In this document: positions 11,182-22,660 of the stretch, piece by piece | How the letters are laid out: each line of letters opens with the position of its first letter | How positions within the stretch are numbered: the first letter of the stretch is position 1 | From: Diadophis punctatus similis | Taxonomy: Eukaryota > Chordata > Lepidosauria > Squamata > Dipsadidae | Direction: 5' to 3' | Assembly (NCBI GenBank): GCA_023053685.1 | Contig: JALIGW010000002.1 | Location: 166,167,034 to 166,231,033, forward strand | DNA length: 64,000 nucleotides | Notes under the pieces: generated by a model | What the model was told of the DNA's origin: nothing | Databases searched by the model: none | The model's input: only the letters and a program-made list of their open reading frames with translations | Made by a program: the position numbers and the translations under genes

Positions 11182-11429
11182 TGTTAAGTCCTCGCAGTTA
11201 TGACCACACCAGATGCTAGTCAAGCCTGATTGGCTCTGACACAAGCAGCCAGCAAGCAGGAAATTGGAGCCCTGTCATTGGTTGAGAGTTTGACAGTTCC
11301 ACTATAAAAGGAGCTGTCAAGACGCCTGTTCTTTGTTCTGTTTCTGTGGTGCTGAAATAAAGGTTGCTGTTTGCTGTTCACTTCTGAAGTTTGCCTCCGT
11401 TCCTGTCAGCTTCACCCACCAATTTAATA
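11182..11429 (+). repeat. 3' LTR of the gypsy element
   Basis: 248 bp, homologous to 5724-5960, with the same TATA-like and AATAAA signals. It carries an extra 11 bp (ctgtcaagacg) just after the TATA region. It is followed by the target duplicate gttcc (11430-11434). Confidence 0.9.
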
Positions 11430-11434
11430 GTTCC

Positions 11435-11903
11435 TACATTTCAAGGAAAAGGCAAAAATTGATTTTAAAAACATGAGGTGTATGGAACTATGTTGGGTTG
11501 GACAAGAGAAGTAATTATGTTGAACGCCACATGTAGAGGGAATCACATCCAAAGGATGTGAAATGTTTAGATGGATCAATAACTTTCCTTTAAGGATATA
11601 AAAATAACAATGAAAATATAATTCCAAGACTTATTTCAGTACTTAAATTTCCTTGCACAGTTCAGTTGGATGGACCATTGACTTCAGTAAGGGAAAGAAG
11701 GAAAATCACATTAACATTTGATGCAGAGGGAAGAAGATTTGGGATGGGCCAGGTTCTTCAATGAACGTTCTGGACCTTTCAGAGTCGTAAAAAGTTGCAG
11801 TCTAAGTGGGAATTGAAATAGAATTTCTCAACAGCTTTCGGCCATGGGTAGGTAAATTTGAAATACAATTTTCAGGAGCAATGAACTACAGTAATATCGA
11901 ACT
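11435..11903. other. Non-coding DNA, nothing recognised
   Basis: AT-rich unique sequence without gene or repeat signals. Confidence 0.5.
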
Positions 11904-11911
11904 GCCTAGCC

Positions 11912-12170
11912 CAGTGATGGCTAACCTTTTCCCAAAGTGTGCTCGCTAACCCCCAAAATGCTATGTGTGCACCCCCTGCATGCACCCCCTGTGCATGTGC
12001 CCTGCCCCCGCATGCACTCCGTGCATGCCCCCTGCCCCTGCATGCACCTTTTGCATTCACACCAGCCCCCCCGCATGCTTGCATGCCCTCCGCATGCGCA
12101 GCAGAGACCTGAAAACCAGCTGGTGCTATGTGCCACCTCTGGCATGGGTGCCATAGGTTCACCATCACAG
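11912..12170. mobile_element. hAT-type MITE (259 bp), CAGTGATGG family, perfect 8-bp TSD
   Basis: Starts CAGTGATGGCTAACC and ends GGTTCACCATCACAG. The octamer gcctagcc is repeated at 11904-11911 and 12171-12178. The interior is a degenerate tandem of gcatgc-containing units (ccctgcatgca). It is the same family as 27877-28311. A cgcatgcgca core lies at 12091-12100. Confidence 0.87.
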
Positions 12171-12360
12171 GCCTAGCCTAATCAGCATAAAACCAACCTA
12201 AAAACCAGTAGAGAATAAAGTAGGTATATATTCTGTTGAAATGAGTGGAGCAACAAGTGATCCATGGAAGGTCCTTTACTAGGACATATCAGCTAGTGTC
12301 CTATTCGAGTCAAGATTGTCCAGCTTCAGTTATCTCTGGCCCCATAAGTTTGGAGGGGAT

Positions 12361-13004
12361 TGTTCTGACCTAGGGTTCCTGATAAATCATAAAACACAAA
12401 CGTAGTCCCAAAGAACCTCTTTTTATTTCAACGGCTGTGAATTCTGTTCATTCACAGCCATAATAAGTCCCAAACAATGTTAATTAGTCCGACAGAAGTC
12501 TGCCACAGTCTTTCGGAAGAAGGCTGATAAATACCAACCTTTATCTCTCTTGACATGCTGCCAAAGACCTAATTGGCAAGGAGCTTTGCAAGGCCAAACA
12601 GAACACGGAGTCAGAACAAAGCTGCTGAGTTACACTGACTAGAATTGAACCGAGTTGCTTCCTACAACGAGCACATCCCATTGCTCCTCTTTTATGTCCT
12701 ATGGGAGGGGCCAATCTTCTCCAAGCCTTACTTCCAAGTAGTCCTTTTCTTCCGTAACTGTTCTTGCCTTTTGGCAGCTCTGCACATGCGCGCATTGGGA
12801 ACAGGCTCCCCCTGTTCCTCTGCCTCACTCATGTCAGCCTCTGGAGGGTCTGGAGTCAGCACAAACCTCCCAGATGGCCCGGGCTGGATCTCTGCCTCTG
12901 GCACCGAGGCGTCTACAGACTCCAGGACTGGCCCATGTTCCTCCCCAGCCTCCTCGCTATCCGACTCTGCTGCCAGCTCCGCAGGCCACTGGTGGACCAC
13001 AACA
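12361..13004 (-). mobile_element. Solo LTR (644 bp) with 5-bp target duplication
   Basis: On the minus strand the unit starts TGTTGTGGTCCACC and ends GGTCAGAACA, giving TG...CA ends. The pentamer gggat flanks both sides (12356-12360 and 13005-13009). A TATA-like cataaaag lies near 12700 and an AATAAA signal at 12427-12422, in LTR order (U3, R, U5). No internal retroelement sequence adjoins, so this is a recombined solo LTR. Its U3 carries an open frame (minus, 13024-12728) rich in Glu, Asp and Pro whose start codon lies outside the LTR. I do not recognise a protein. Confidence 0.8.
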
Positions 13005-13009
13005 GGGAT

Positions 13010-13681
13010 GCTGGAAGGCACCATGCATGGATTGTTTTTGAAGACTATTTAGAAAATGAAGCTACAGCTGCTAGATTGTTGAGATGAGGCATTAGAATCA
13101 TATTATACCAGTCTGCAGGGATCCTGTCTGTATGCACACTGAGTTCTTTATTGGAGACTCTTCTCTGAATGTCCCTATGAGCTGTGGTGGGTGAAGGGTG
13201 GCTGCCAAGGAGAGGATGTTTCCAGTGATGGCTTCCCAGTAATTGAGAATCCTGTTTTGGCTTGCTTGATTTTCTGCCTTAGCCTGAGGACATTCTCCCA
13301 ACTCTGATTAACCCTTCTGGCCTTCTGATGTAATGTATTTACCTATGTGGCTATTGTTACACTATTATTTCTACCACATATGTGATTTCATTTCTGCCAA
13401 TGACGTTATGTTGTGCTTGGTCTCCCACTCTCTCTATCACATAATAAGGACCTAAGTATTTTTCCTTGGCACCGAAAAAGTACAGCGTGTATTTTATGTC
13501 CGACAGACCACAGAATCTGAGAGATTAAGGGGCTGCATTGCTAAATTCAATCGTTTTTGGGTGAAGGGAGAACAACAATAACAACAACAGTACTTGTTAG
13601 TGATAATTTCAACATGTTTTTCATTGACAGTTGCATTTTCTGGAGTAGGAAGTGAAAACCACTGACACAGATTCAATTAAA

Positions 13682-13682
<1 letters not shown>
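13010..13682. other. Non-coding DNA, nothing recognised
   Basis: Unique-looking sequence leading into a dinucleotide microsatellite. Confidence 0.5.

Positions 13683-13758
<76 letters not shown>
13683..13758. repeat. (AC)38 microsatellite
   Basis: Uninterrupted AC dinucleotide run of 76 bases. Confidence 0.97.
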
Positions 13759-13759
<1 letters not shown>

Positions 13760-15358
13760 ATTTTAAGTATCATGGTTTTCTCCCACTTTTTAAACCCTGG
13801 TTTGGTAACTGTGAAGAACTTGCAACCTTGGCCATAAAATGCAATTTTCAGTCTTCATGAAAAGACTAAAAGAAAATTAAAGCATATAATACAGACATAG
13901 TGACTCCTATTTCAATTAATGAGACCTAATGCCATTTAGCATGATGGAATGGAATGGGCAGGGAGAATTATCTTAAATAACACACTAACAGTAATTTAGG
14001 GTAGCAAGGCTATATGAGAAGAAGGTTATACAAGGCTAAAGGGATTGGCAGAAAGGCAAATTTAAGAGTTTACTTCAAATTTCATATAGTTGTTTATTTT
14101 TTATTTTTTACCATGCCTTGTATTCAATTGAATGTGACACTGAATAACTTCCAACTCCGAACTACATATACGGAGAAAAACAATGTAACATAAGACATCA
14201 GAATGTACCACCAAATACTAACTATCAATATTAACAATTTTCTCCTTGAGGAACCATAATGACTTTGAACAAAGCTACAGCTATGAAAGGATTTTAGTTA
14301 CAGGTTAAAATATGTCGTTACAGAGATAGCAAGCCATTTGACCAACAAGCAAGATTAAAACCGGATTTTACCACATATAAAGGAAATATTTGGGGAAAGT
14401 GAGCTGCATAACTTCAGTGTTCTTTTATTTATTGGCTGCACATTCAGAGACCAAATATGTATATATGTATGCATGTATGCATGTATGTATGTACATACGT
14501 ATACATAGACATATTAGAAATCAAGCATGCTACTGATGAATCAAACCCCACAAGTTCTAGTAAGGATTGCAATGGCAAGCAAACTCCTATTCAGGGATTG
14601 ATAATAGCAGCCAAGATAAAACAAACTGCAACAAAATAGAGCACCAAGTCTCCAAACTTAGTTGTAGGACAGACCCAATAGCTTCTGATGGCCACTGCTA
14701 CAGCAAAAAAATTCACAGGCTTCCAAAATGATTTATCAAATTGGTCTTGCAGCAACTGATCTGTAATCACTGACTGAGGAAGGTGGGGAAGCTTACAGCC
14801 AAGTGCCTCTATACATTCAAGATGCCAGGTGTGGTATAGAAGGCAACTTTTGTGTGCTATCTATTTCACTTCAGCACATGCAAATGTGATGTTGTAGTGT
14901 ATATTATTAAAGATGCCTGGGAACTCTGCTTAGGGCAGGGTACCAATTCATGCTGCTGTAGATACCCTTCTGTATGAAGGGTTAAGGTATCATTAAAAAT
15001 ATCTATGTATATTGAGGGGAACACTTGCTTGATCATGATAGCAAATAGGTAAAATTGTGAGTCTATTCTTTGGTATGTCTAGAGTCCTAAACTTTCCATG
15101 TTTGCCATGGCTTTACGTGGACTCAGTATCCAGCCAGGAGTGGGGATAGCTCTCAATAAACCAGATTAGAATCTAGTTGGTGCTATTTAGATCCCATGAA
15201 AATGTTTCATTATGACGACGTCCAATCATTGGGGCCTAGGTGTCTGTGGGATGTGTCTTGTGGAAGAGAAGGGAACTTTGTATAAAGCAGTTCTCAATAT
15301 GAGAAGCCACTTTGGAACAGAACCTGCTGGAAAGTGAATTAATGGGCCAGATTCTCTT

Positions 15359-15360
<2 letters not shown>
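13759..15360. other. Non-coding DNA with a short (ATGT)n tract
   Basis: Mostly unique AT-rich sequence. A degenerate ATGT/GCATGT tract lies at about 14455-14500. No gene recognised. Confidence 0.5.
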
Positions 15361-15415
<55 letters not shown>

Positions 15416-15437
15416 GGGAGGGAGGGAGGGAGGGAGG

Positions 15438-15509
<72 letters not shown>
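15361..15509. repeat. Compound microsatellite (AC)26-(GGGA)n-(GA)n
   Basis: Three adjoining purine-rich or alternating tracts: AC to 15412, GGAG/GGGA units to about 15443, then GA to 15509. Long open frames on both strands here are translations of the repeat. Confidence 0.97.
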
Positions 15510-15512
<3 letters not shown>

Positions 15513-16770
15513 GTTGAATTTGTAGGGTGACCTAGAGAGGTAGGTATATAACAATGGATTATACATCCTCCTTTCTTCAGATTTTAAAATATCGGTTTTG
15601 GAACTCTTCGCAACCTTTAGAAATGTTATCATTCTGATTTGTATAGATGTATATAACTACGGGTAATTATTGAATGAATGTATATCCAACAGAGTTTACT
15701 TATTTCCTTTATGGTGAAAACTATGCATATATTTAGAACACAATTGTGCTGTTGAGATCAAAGTCAAACCCTCCCAGATCTCCATCCGTTTTATCTCTGT
15801 GGTGTTAGATTTTGTGTGGTGGTTAAAACACCAAGCTAGAAACCTGGAGACTGTGAATTCTAGTCCTACTTTTGGCACAAAGACAGATGGTGATCAAGTG
15901 ATGAAGAATTCTTGGTCAGATAGTGGTGCCATTAAGGTAGAAGGGTAGAAGTCCAGAATGTGAAAGAAGTCCTGTCATTGAATAGGTTGGGCTGACCACA
16001 TTTCAAAGTCAATTCAATATTACCCTTGATCATCCTGTAGGGATGGGCAACTTAGGGCATACCAGATGAGCCAAATACCAGCAGGCTCAATCAGAAGAAC
16101 CAGTTTTGAAGGATGCTGGAACTTCTGGTTCAGAAAACTTAGAAGTTTACAGATTGCACAATGTTGATTTAAAAGATCTACCTGCATAAGATTATTAAAA
16201 CTCACAGTGTAAAATTCCCCAGCTCCACCAGTGCTCTGGATCCTGAGTGCTTATTTGTTCCTAATTCCTAATTCCAGAAGTACATTCAATGGAAGACATT
16301 ATTCTCTTTCATTTTCTCTGGGATAGCTGTAGCTATAGTAGCCATCTCTGTCCTAAAGCCAGAAGTGATCGCCCTCCAGTGGACATTAGAAGCAAATGCC
16401 AGAAAATTGGACCATTGATAGTAAGAGTACAGTAATAGTCATTTTTAGAGATAATGTCTAATTTCTCTGAGGTTTAGTGAGCACCTGTCTGCATGTGCTT
16501 AGAAGAATGTATTCAAGAGAACAATTGCAAGCAGAGTGTGAATAACTGAATGGTATACAATGTCCAGGAAATAATATGTATAATATTTTTGCTGGATTTA
16601 CAATGCTATTTTGCATTAATAGGAAGCTATGTAGTTAACCACATTTGGGTGAAATTTGGGGACCTGAAACTGAGTAATGTATAATGTAAAGATTTCAGAC
16701 ATGTCATTATAATATATGCTGCTAATGACTCAGTGAGTCTTTTATGGGATTATTCTTATAGCAACAATAG
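15510..16770. other. Non-coding DNA, nothing recognised
   Basis: Unique AT-rich sequence. Short open frames have no motif. Confidence 0.5.
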
Positions 16771-16778
16771 GGATACTT

Positions 16779-17055
16779 CAGAGGTGGGATTCACATAATT
16801 TCCCTACTGGTTCGCCCAGCACCGACAATGTGAGCTCGTGTGCACACTTGCTTCAGTCACACGCGCATCTTCCATGCATGCACACAACCTTCCGCACATG
16901 CACTTTGCTCTCACGCACGGCTTGCACGCATCTGCGCGGCTTGAAAACGTGGCTAAATAGGACAGCATAGCGCTGGGGTGGGTAGGCTGCCCCCCCCACA
17001 GGTCGCTACTACCGGCTCACCCGAACCGGTCCAAACCGGCTGGATACCACCTCTG
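16779..17055. mobile_element. hAT-type MITE (277 bp), GGTGGG family
   Basis: Ends CAGAGGTGGGATTC and GGATACCACCTCTG. Flanking octamers ggatactt (16771-16778) and ggacactt (17056-17063) match 7 of 8. The interior is rich in alternating CG/CA (cacgcgcatc, tctgcgcggc). Confidence 0.83.
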
Positions 17056-19231
17056 GGACACTTACGCCTAAAATATTGAGTTCTTCATTTCAGTAAGAAC
17101 CAGTAGTATTCAGATACCAGAAAGACTTGCAAATCCATATTTTCAGCAGGCCTAGAACCCAGGAAAGGTCTGGATAAACATAGTCTACCACTAATCTGTT
17201 GTCGCACTTGAACCCACTAAATCTCTTATACATATCACATATATAAGATTATCTGCATTGTTGCTTGAGATCTGTAAGTTCAACTGATGAAAGATGGACT
17301 AAGCTAAGCCTATCATTCATTTCTCACATGGAAGTTCATGTGAAATTCCCCCCAAAGTCAGTTACCTAATACTGCTGGGCAAAATGGTTCCTTCCATTCT
17401 GGGTCAATGAACAGCCTATATCAGGACATCTTTTGGCTCATGTAATGTTTCACCTCTGGAAGTCTTCCAGGCTGAGAACAGGCGATAACAATTCGAATGA
17501 CATAAGAGGCTAGATATAATCATGATTTGGAAGATGTTTCTTTGGTTCGAAAAGAATCTAACCCTTCCTTCCTGAAAAACACTATTTTATGAAGCTTATG
17601 AGATCACATAGATGTATCCCACAACAATTATGTTTAGGGTAACTACATTCCAGACTTCTTGTCAGCCTCCTACTAAGGAATTTATCAAGGCTTTATTCTC
17701 TATAAATCTGTATTTTATGGGATGCATCTTAAAATTAGCTGGGCTCCCTGATGGGATTCTTCTGAGAGCAATTTTTATTGCCTTGAGATTGCCCTGGATG
17801 CTTTAATTAGCACTGACTCCATCGTGTTTTTTTTAAAATGATATCACCAACTTGTGGGACTGTTTATTTATACTGATGTTCTATTTATATATAAATAATA
17901 TGTTTGCCTGTTTCTCATCAGTTCTGAGAAAAGCCACTGAATGTTCAAAACATCATCTGGATCTAGAAGCCATTTCTGAATTTATTTCTGCATTCAGTTG
18001 AACTTAAATTTGTTCTTATGTCTATTCAGATTGATTTTATTTACATGGAAGATTCTTGAACACACATCTTCTGCTGCTTTTTTAAGGGACAAAAGATGTT
18101 TCTTGTTGATAAATGCTAATATAAAACTGGATTCTTGAGTGTTTAGGGCTACAGTTGTTAATGGTTACATGAATGGTGGCAATTATTGCCCCTAAATAGA
18201 TAGCAAAGATGAGGATAAAGGATAGGAAGAAGACTCACATTATTTACAATTATGTGCTTTTTTCTTATGTGAAGAAAATGTTAATAAATAAATTGCATGA
18301 GGAATAAATGCAGATGGGAAGGAGATTAAGTGGAAAACCATTCCAATGGAAACATCATAATAGATAATTACTGTCTTTAAACAAAATAAAGTGTTGGTCG
18401 ACAAAAAAATCTGTTGTGCGTAGTTTTATGAATTTGTGATACAAAAGTGATGATAAAAGCAAATTCTATTTCAAATTTTAGGAGCTCGTAGCAGAGTTTT
18501 GAGAATCCCCTGCCAGAATTTTCCAGTTAACTATTCTGATATTTCTCTTTTTGAAGGATGAACAGAATGAATTATTGCTGGGAAAGATGGCTGCCTAATT
18601 TAGATTAAGCCCTTGGCAGGAGGCTCATTCTGTCCAGTATGTCTAGGCTTTGAGTGGGGAGATTGAAAGGAGTGTTTTCCCCCTATTCCCCCGCCCCAAA
18701 TTGTGTTGAAGGGAGAAGTCTTGATGAAAAGGAATAGCATTCCTCAACTAGACAAGTGAGATTATATCGGAAAGGTCAGCCTGGCTGCTGACTGTTTTAA
18801 TAATTATCTTTATCAGAGATCCCTTGGCAGAAGTGGTCTGCCTGAGTTACCATTCTCTTCAGCTCATAATTGAGAGAAATGGAAAGTTGGATGATTTGGA
18901 GAATGACTGAAGGAGGATCAAGAGAGAATGAGTCCAGTGAGAACTGGAATGAGGATGATGAAAGAGTATAGCTGTTCCTTCGCAAGAGAGAAAGCGCCAT
19001 CACATGGAATCACTCCAAAGGAGAATCTAAGAGACAGTGAGGCATAATTACAAGGGAAAACGAACATGCATTTCTATTTCTTCACGTACACACAATTTTG
19101 TCATCCTCATACAAAAAGCTACATTTAGGAACATCAATGACCACATAGATAATTTTGAATTGGGATGGGCCTATCAATCATCCATCCAATACTTCCCCTG
19201 CCCTCCTAACTATAGCATGGAGTCGGTGTGG
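17056..19231. other. Non-coding DNA, nothing recognised
   Basis: 2.2 kb of largely non-repetitive AT-rich sequence. It could contain conserved non-coding elements, but sequence alone cannot show that. Confidence 0.5.
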
Positions 19232-19239
19232 GGGTGGGG

Positions 19240-19486
19240 CAGTGGTGGGTTGATGCCATTTCGGACCGGTTCTTTAGAACCAGTAGTGGAAATTTACCGC
19301 CGCTCGCCGAACTGGCGGCAATGACCGGCGGTCCACGCTTCCGAACCAGTCCTCTGGTTGCCGCGGCTTGCAAAAAACCCCTCTGCGCATGCACAAAGGC
19401 TTCTGCGCATGTGCAGAGGGTCATTTCCGGGTGTTTTCCCCATCGCGTTACAAACCGGTAGGGAAGGTAAGTGGAACCCACCCCTG
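19240..19486. mobile_element. hAT-type MITE (247 bp), GGTGGGTTC family
   Basis: Ends CAGTGGTGGGTT and AACCCACCCCTG. Flanking octamers gggtgggg and gggtgtgt match 6 of 8. Two NRF1-like motifs occur at 19384-19395 and 19404-19415, arranged as an imperfect inverted pair. Confidence 0.82.
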
Positions 19487-19494
19487 GGGTGTGT

Positions 19495-19914
19495 GCGTGT
19501 GTGGGGTTAAAGAAATCCCTTTATTATAGTTTCTTCTCCTTGACCCAAGGTTAATCTTGAAAGTGGTATTGTATGTAATGCAAAAGCCCCACTCCTATTT
19601 ATTGGACATTTAGTGCTGATTATACAGAAGGACATGTCTTTAAACCTCTCTCATTTTAAAACGAAGAGTTTATGACACTGTAAAATATAAAAGAGTCAAG
19701 TAAGAATTTCAAATATTGGCAGGATTCATCCTTTCAAATAAAACTTTTTTTCCAATAACTATGAAAGTATTTCTAAAAATATAATAAACTTTTTTAAAAA
19801 AAAAAAAGATTTTGCAAAAGGGTAACTTGCCGCTATAGAATCTGAAAACACTATCCTATTGATTTACGTTTGTTAATAATATTTCTATAGAGTTTGTGCT
19901 AATGCATTGGTTTG
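19495..19914. other. Non-coding DNA, nothing recognised
   Basis: AT-rich sequence including an A/T-run stretch around 19745-19810. No gene or clear repeat. Confidence 0.5.
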
Positions 19915-19917
19915 TGC

Positions 19918-19993
19918 TAATGCAAAGCTGGCTGAGGAATTCTGGGAATTGAAGTCCACAAATCTTAAAGTTGCCAAGGTTGGAGACCCCTGC
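19918..19993. mobile_element. Half copy of the palindromic hAT-like MITE
   Basis: Matches the right arm of the 58778-58921 element: gctggctgaggaattctggg, gaagtccacaaatc, ttgccaaggttggagacccctg. The left arm is missing. Confidence 0.65.
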
Positions 19994-20115
19994 AAGCTGG
20001 ACTGGAAAAAAAAGACTACTAATATGTAGTGTCTTTAATATTACCATCTAGTGATTATCTGGAGTTTTGCAACCCAGATATATGTTTATATTTCAAGATG
20101 GTCACTGTCAGAATA

Positions 20116-20512
20116 CAGGTAGTCCTCAACTTGCGACAGCTTGTTTAGTGACCATTCAAAGTTACAATGGCACTGAAAAATTTGACTTATCACTGTTTTT
20201 TCATAGCTGTGACCTTTGCAAGCATCCCCATGATCATGTCAACAAAATTCAGATGCTTGCCAACTGACTCATATTTATGACGGTTGCAGTGTCTGGGTTC
20301 ATGTGATCCCCTTTTGCGACCTTCTGACAAGGAAAATCAATGGGAAAGCCAGGTTCACTTAACAACCGGGTTACTAACTTATCAACTGAAGTGATTCACT
20401 TAACAACTGGGGCAAGAAAAGTTGTAAAATGGGGCAAAACTCACTTAACAAATGTTTCTCTTAACAACAGAGATGTTGGGCTTACTTGTGGTTGTAATTC
20501 GAGGACTACCTG
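20116..20512. mobile_element. TA-flanked MITE (397 bp), CAGGTAGTCCTC family
   Basis: Starts CAGGTAGTCCTCAAC and ends GAGGACTACCTG, with TA on each side (20114-20115, 20513-20514), the target duplication typical of Tc1/mariner-group elements. The interior repeats a cacttaacaac motif. No transposase. Confidence 0.75.
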
Positions 20513-20579
20513 TAGCTTTTAATCTCTGTGTATGTAATTATCTTGATTCAGTAATCATATATATTGAAATAATCCCCAG

Positions 20580-20966
20580 GCTTTTAATCATAAAAGGATA
20601 CATTCTGGTTTCAATTGAATATTAATCTTTAAAATCCTCTGTATCAAAATATGTAGTTGAATCTAAAACTGTTTACCTTTTTAAAATTGCCACCAAACGT
20701 GCTAAAATGTCATGCTGGGTTTATATTTATTCCATATTCTCAATATGGCTTGTCGAATAAAATGAGTTTTGAAATCTACATTAATGTTATTGTACCATAA
20801 ATAGCTATGCCATCCAAACCTCAGTCCATGATCTTCCAACTCTAAAAGTCTCTTATTTCCCAGCATTTTCTCATCTATTTTTTTCATCCAGATCAAACAC
20901 CAAGCAGTAAAATACAATTTCAGATCTAGTAAGCCCAATCCTCCTCTTTTCTTTGTATATATATAT
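20580..20966 (-). mobile_element. L1 ORF2 C-terminal fragment (right part of a split L1)
   Basis: On the minus strand the frame 20980-20702 reads KKRGGLGLLDLKLYFTAWC, LIWMKK, LLELEDHGLRFGWHSYLWY, which are L1 ORF2 motifs equivalent to those near 9300-9440. It continues the L1 segment at 22110-22520 after an insertion. Confidence 0.8.
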
Positions 20967-22105
20967 ATATATCTCCACACTAGCTAAATACCCATGCTCC
21001 GCTACGGAACTATGTGATCGGGCTTGATAAATCGACATTTAGAGCTTGAAAATTAATGAGTAGTTACGATAGGCCTCTCCTCTCCCCTTCTCTCCTCAGG
21101 CTTGCCCCACAGAAGCCTCCACTTTCCTATCCCCCTTCTCTCCTTCAGACTGGCCCCATTGATCCTATCCTATCCCCTTCTCTCCCTCAGGCTTGCCCCA
21201 CAGAAGCCTCCACTTTCCTATCCCCCTTCTCTCCTTCAGACTGGCCCCATTGATCCTCTCCTATCCCCTTCTCTCCCTCAGGCTGGCCCCACAGAGGCCT
21301 ATCCTATCCTATCCCCTTCTCTCCCTCAGCTTTGCCCCACAGAAACCTCTCCTATGCTATCCCGTTCTCTGCAGAGTTATTTTCAGGTGGGGAGGGGGAA
21401 TAGAACGTCTAACTAATTAGCATCAGAGCGTGTTAATGATACTTTTTTACAGCCTGTCTACTGACTTGGGGGTGAGTTTGACAATACTTGTGTGCAGCTT
21501 TCCTTACTTGTGTTTTCCTAATCGCATGACCTACAGATCTTTACAAAAGGTCTGTAAATGTTTTTCTGCACTTTTTGCCTCTTTTCCTTTTAAGTGGTGT
21601 TACAGTAGAAGGAACAGATTCATCTGAATGGAGGAGGAAAATAAGGGGGAAAAATCTGTCTCTGCCTACCAGCATCCATTGGTATTCATCTGGCTAGTAT
21701 CCTGTTAGTGTGTGAGAGTGTTGAGTGGTGTTTGGAAACTCAAACAGTATTTGCTGTGTGAGCAAGAAGGAGACAGGAAGAAGTCTGTGCGTGGCTTAGC
21801 TCAATTGTTCTGTAGTAAAGCTGCTTGCTGCTGTGAAAGCAAAAGCGAAACTGAAACTCCTCTGCTTGTGTTTTGCATTTGGATCAGATTTCTTTTCAGG
21901 TTGGGAGGGGAAGTAGAACTCCTTAGCATCAGAGCTTGTTAATAATAATATAAGAAATACTTATGCTCCAATGGCATTTTGAAAAATCCTTTCTTAGTTA
22001 GCATCTAGAAGCCAAGAGGAACATACGTGGCAAATTTCAAGTTTGTAGGCTTTACGGTTCTGGAGATTTTGTGATTAATGCATGAGTGGTTTTCGCTTTT
22101 ATATA
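20967..22105. mobile_element. Unclassified element inserted in the minus-strand L1
   Basis: About 1.1 kb separates two collinear pieces of one L1, so it is a later insertion. It opens with actagctaaatacccatgc and closes with cgtggcaaatttcaagtttg, ctttacggttctggag and gtggttttcgcttt, bordered on both sides by TA-rich runs. It includes the tandem repeat at 21085-21360. No coding frame is recognisable, and I cannot assign a superfamily. Confidence 0.5.
21085..21360. repeat. Tandem repeat, 91-bp period (about three units)
   Basis: Units alternate 'ttgccccacagaagcctcc' and 'ctggccccattgatcct' separated by 'ccttctctcc' blocks. The first two full units (for example gccccacagaagcctccact at about 21104 and 21195) are nearly identical. 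The last is decayed. Confidence 0.8.
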
Positions 22106-22525
22106 TATAAAATATAAATATAAATATATTTGCCATTGTTTAAATGGTGCATCAGTTGTCAAAATACTGTAGGTATTGTCTGAAACAAAAACATAATTCT
22201 TGGTAAAACATTCATTTTTATTACAGAGGTTCTCCCCAATAGTGACTGTTTTAATTTCACCTATTTTAATATGTCTTTCTTAATTTCATTTCATGTCTGA
22301 TAATTATTTTATCAGTAAAATAACATACAATTCATATTTATCATAGTATTTTATTTTTGTTAAAGTTTTTATCTTCTTATTAATTTTAAAACCTGATAAC
22401 ATACCAAAGTCCTTTAATTTTTCAATTAATGCTTCTACACCCTCTAGTGGATCGTCTAAAAATAATACAAAATCATCTGCAAATGTCTTGAACTTAGTTT
22501 CTTTTTTCTTTAATTAATTTCTGCA
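22106..22525 (-). mobile_element. L1 ORF2 reverse-transcriptase fragment (left part of the split L1)
   Basis: Minus-strand translation gives TFADDFVLFLDDP (FADD box), then EALIEKLKDFGMLSGFKIN, and further 3' SLLGRTSVIKMNVLPR and FLFQTIP. This is the L1 RT order, and it continues at 20966 downward. Stops and gaps are present. Confidence 0.8.
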
Positions 22526-22544
22526 ACTGTTCATCATATGGTCA

Positions 22545-22660
22545 CTCCTTCTACAGTCTCAACGTTTTTTTCGTATCATGGTGGCTAGAACTGGATACAG
22601 TATTCCAAGTGTAGCCTTACCAGTGCAGCCCAATGGTCAAAGTCTTGTGTCATCAGAAAA
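22545..22660. repeat. CR1-type LINE fragment
   Basis: Contains gtatcatggtggctag, aactggatacagtattcc and aagtgtagccttaccagtg, a phrase typical of CR1-family 3' regions. No frame remains. Confidence 0.45.

Larger units (their letters stand above)
5724..11429 (+). mobile_element. Ty3/gypsy LTR retrotransposon, internally deleted and split by an L1
   Basis: Two LTRs (5724-5960 and 11182-11429) bound gag, protease and integrase remnants in the order gag-PR-IN. The pentamer gttcc at 5719-5723 and 11430-11434 is the target duplication. A purine-rich tract (ccagggggtgaaggg) abuts the 3' LTR, and a primer-binding-like segment starts just after the 5' LTR (ctggcgacgaagg). The region between protease and integrase that should encode RT and RNase H (about 1.5 kb) is absent, with the junction near 7437. 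Gag has stops and frameshifts. A 5'-truncated L1 sits in the C-terminal part of integrase. The copy is dead and non-autonomous. Confidence 0.92.

Noticed and set aside
21085..21360. CRISPR-like alternation of repeats and spacers
   Set aside because: The units are a plain 91-bp tandem in vertebrate DNA with no unique spacers.
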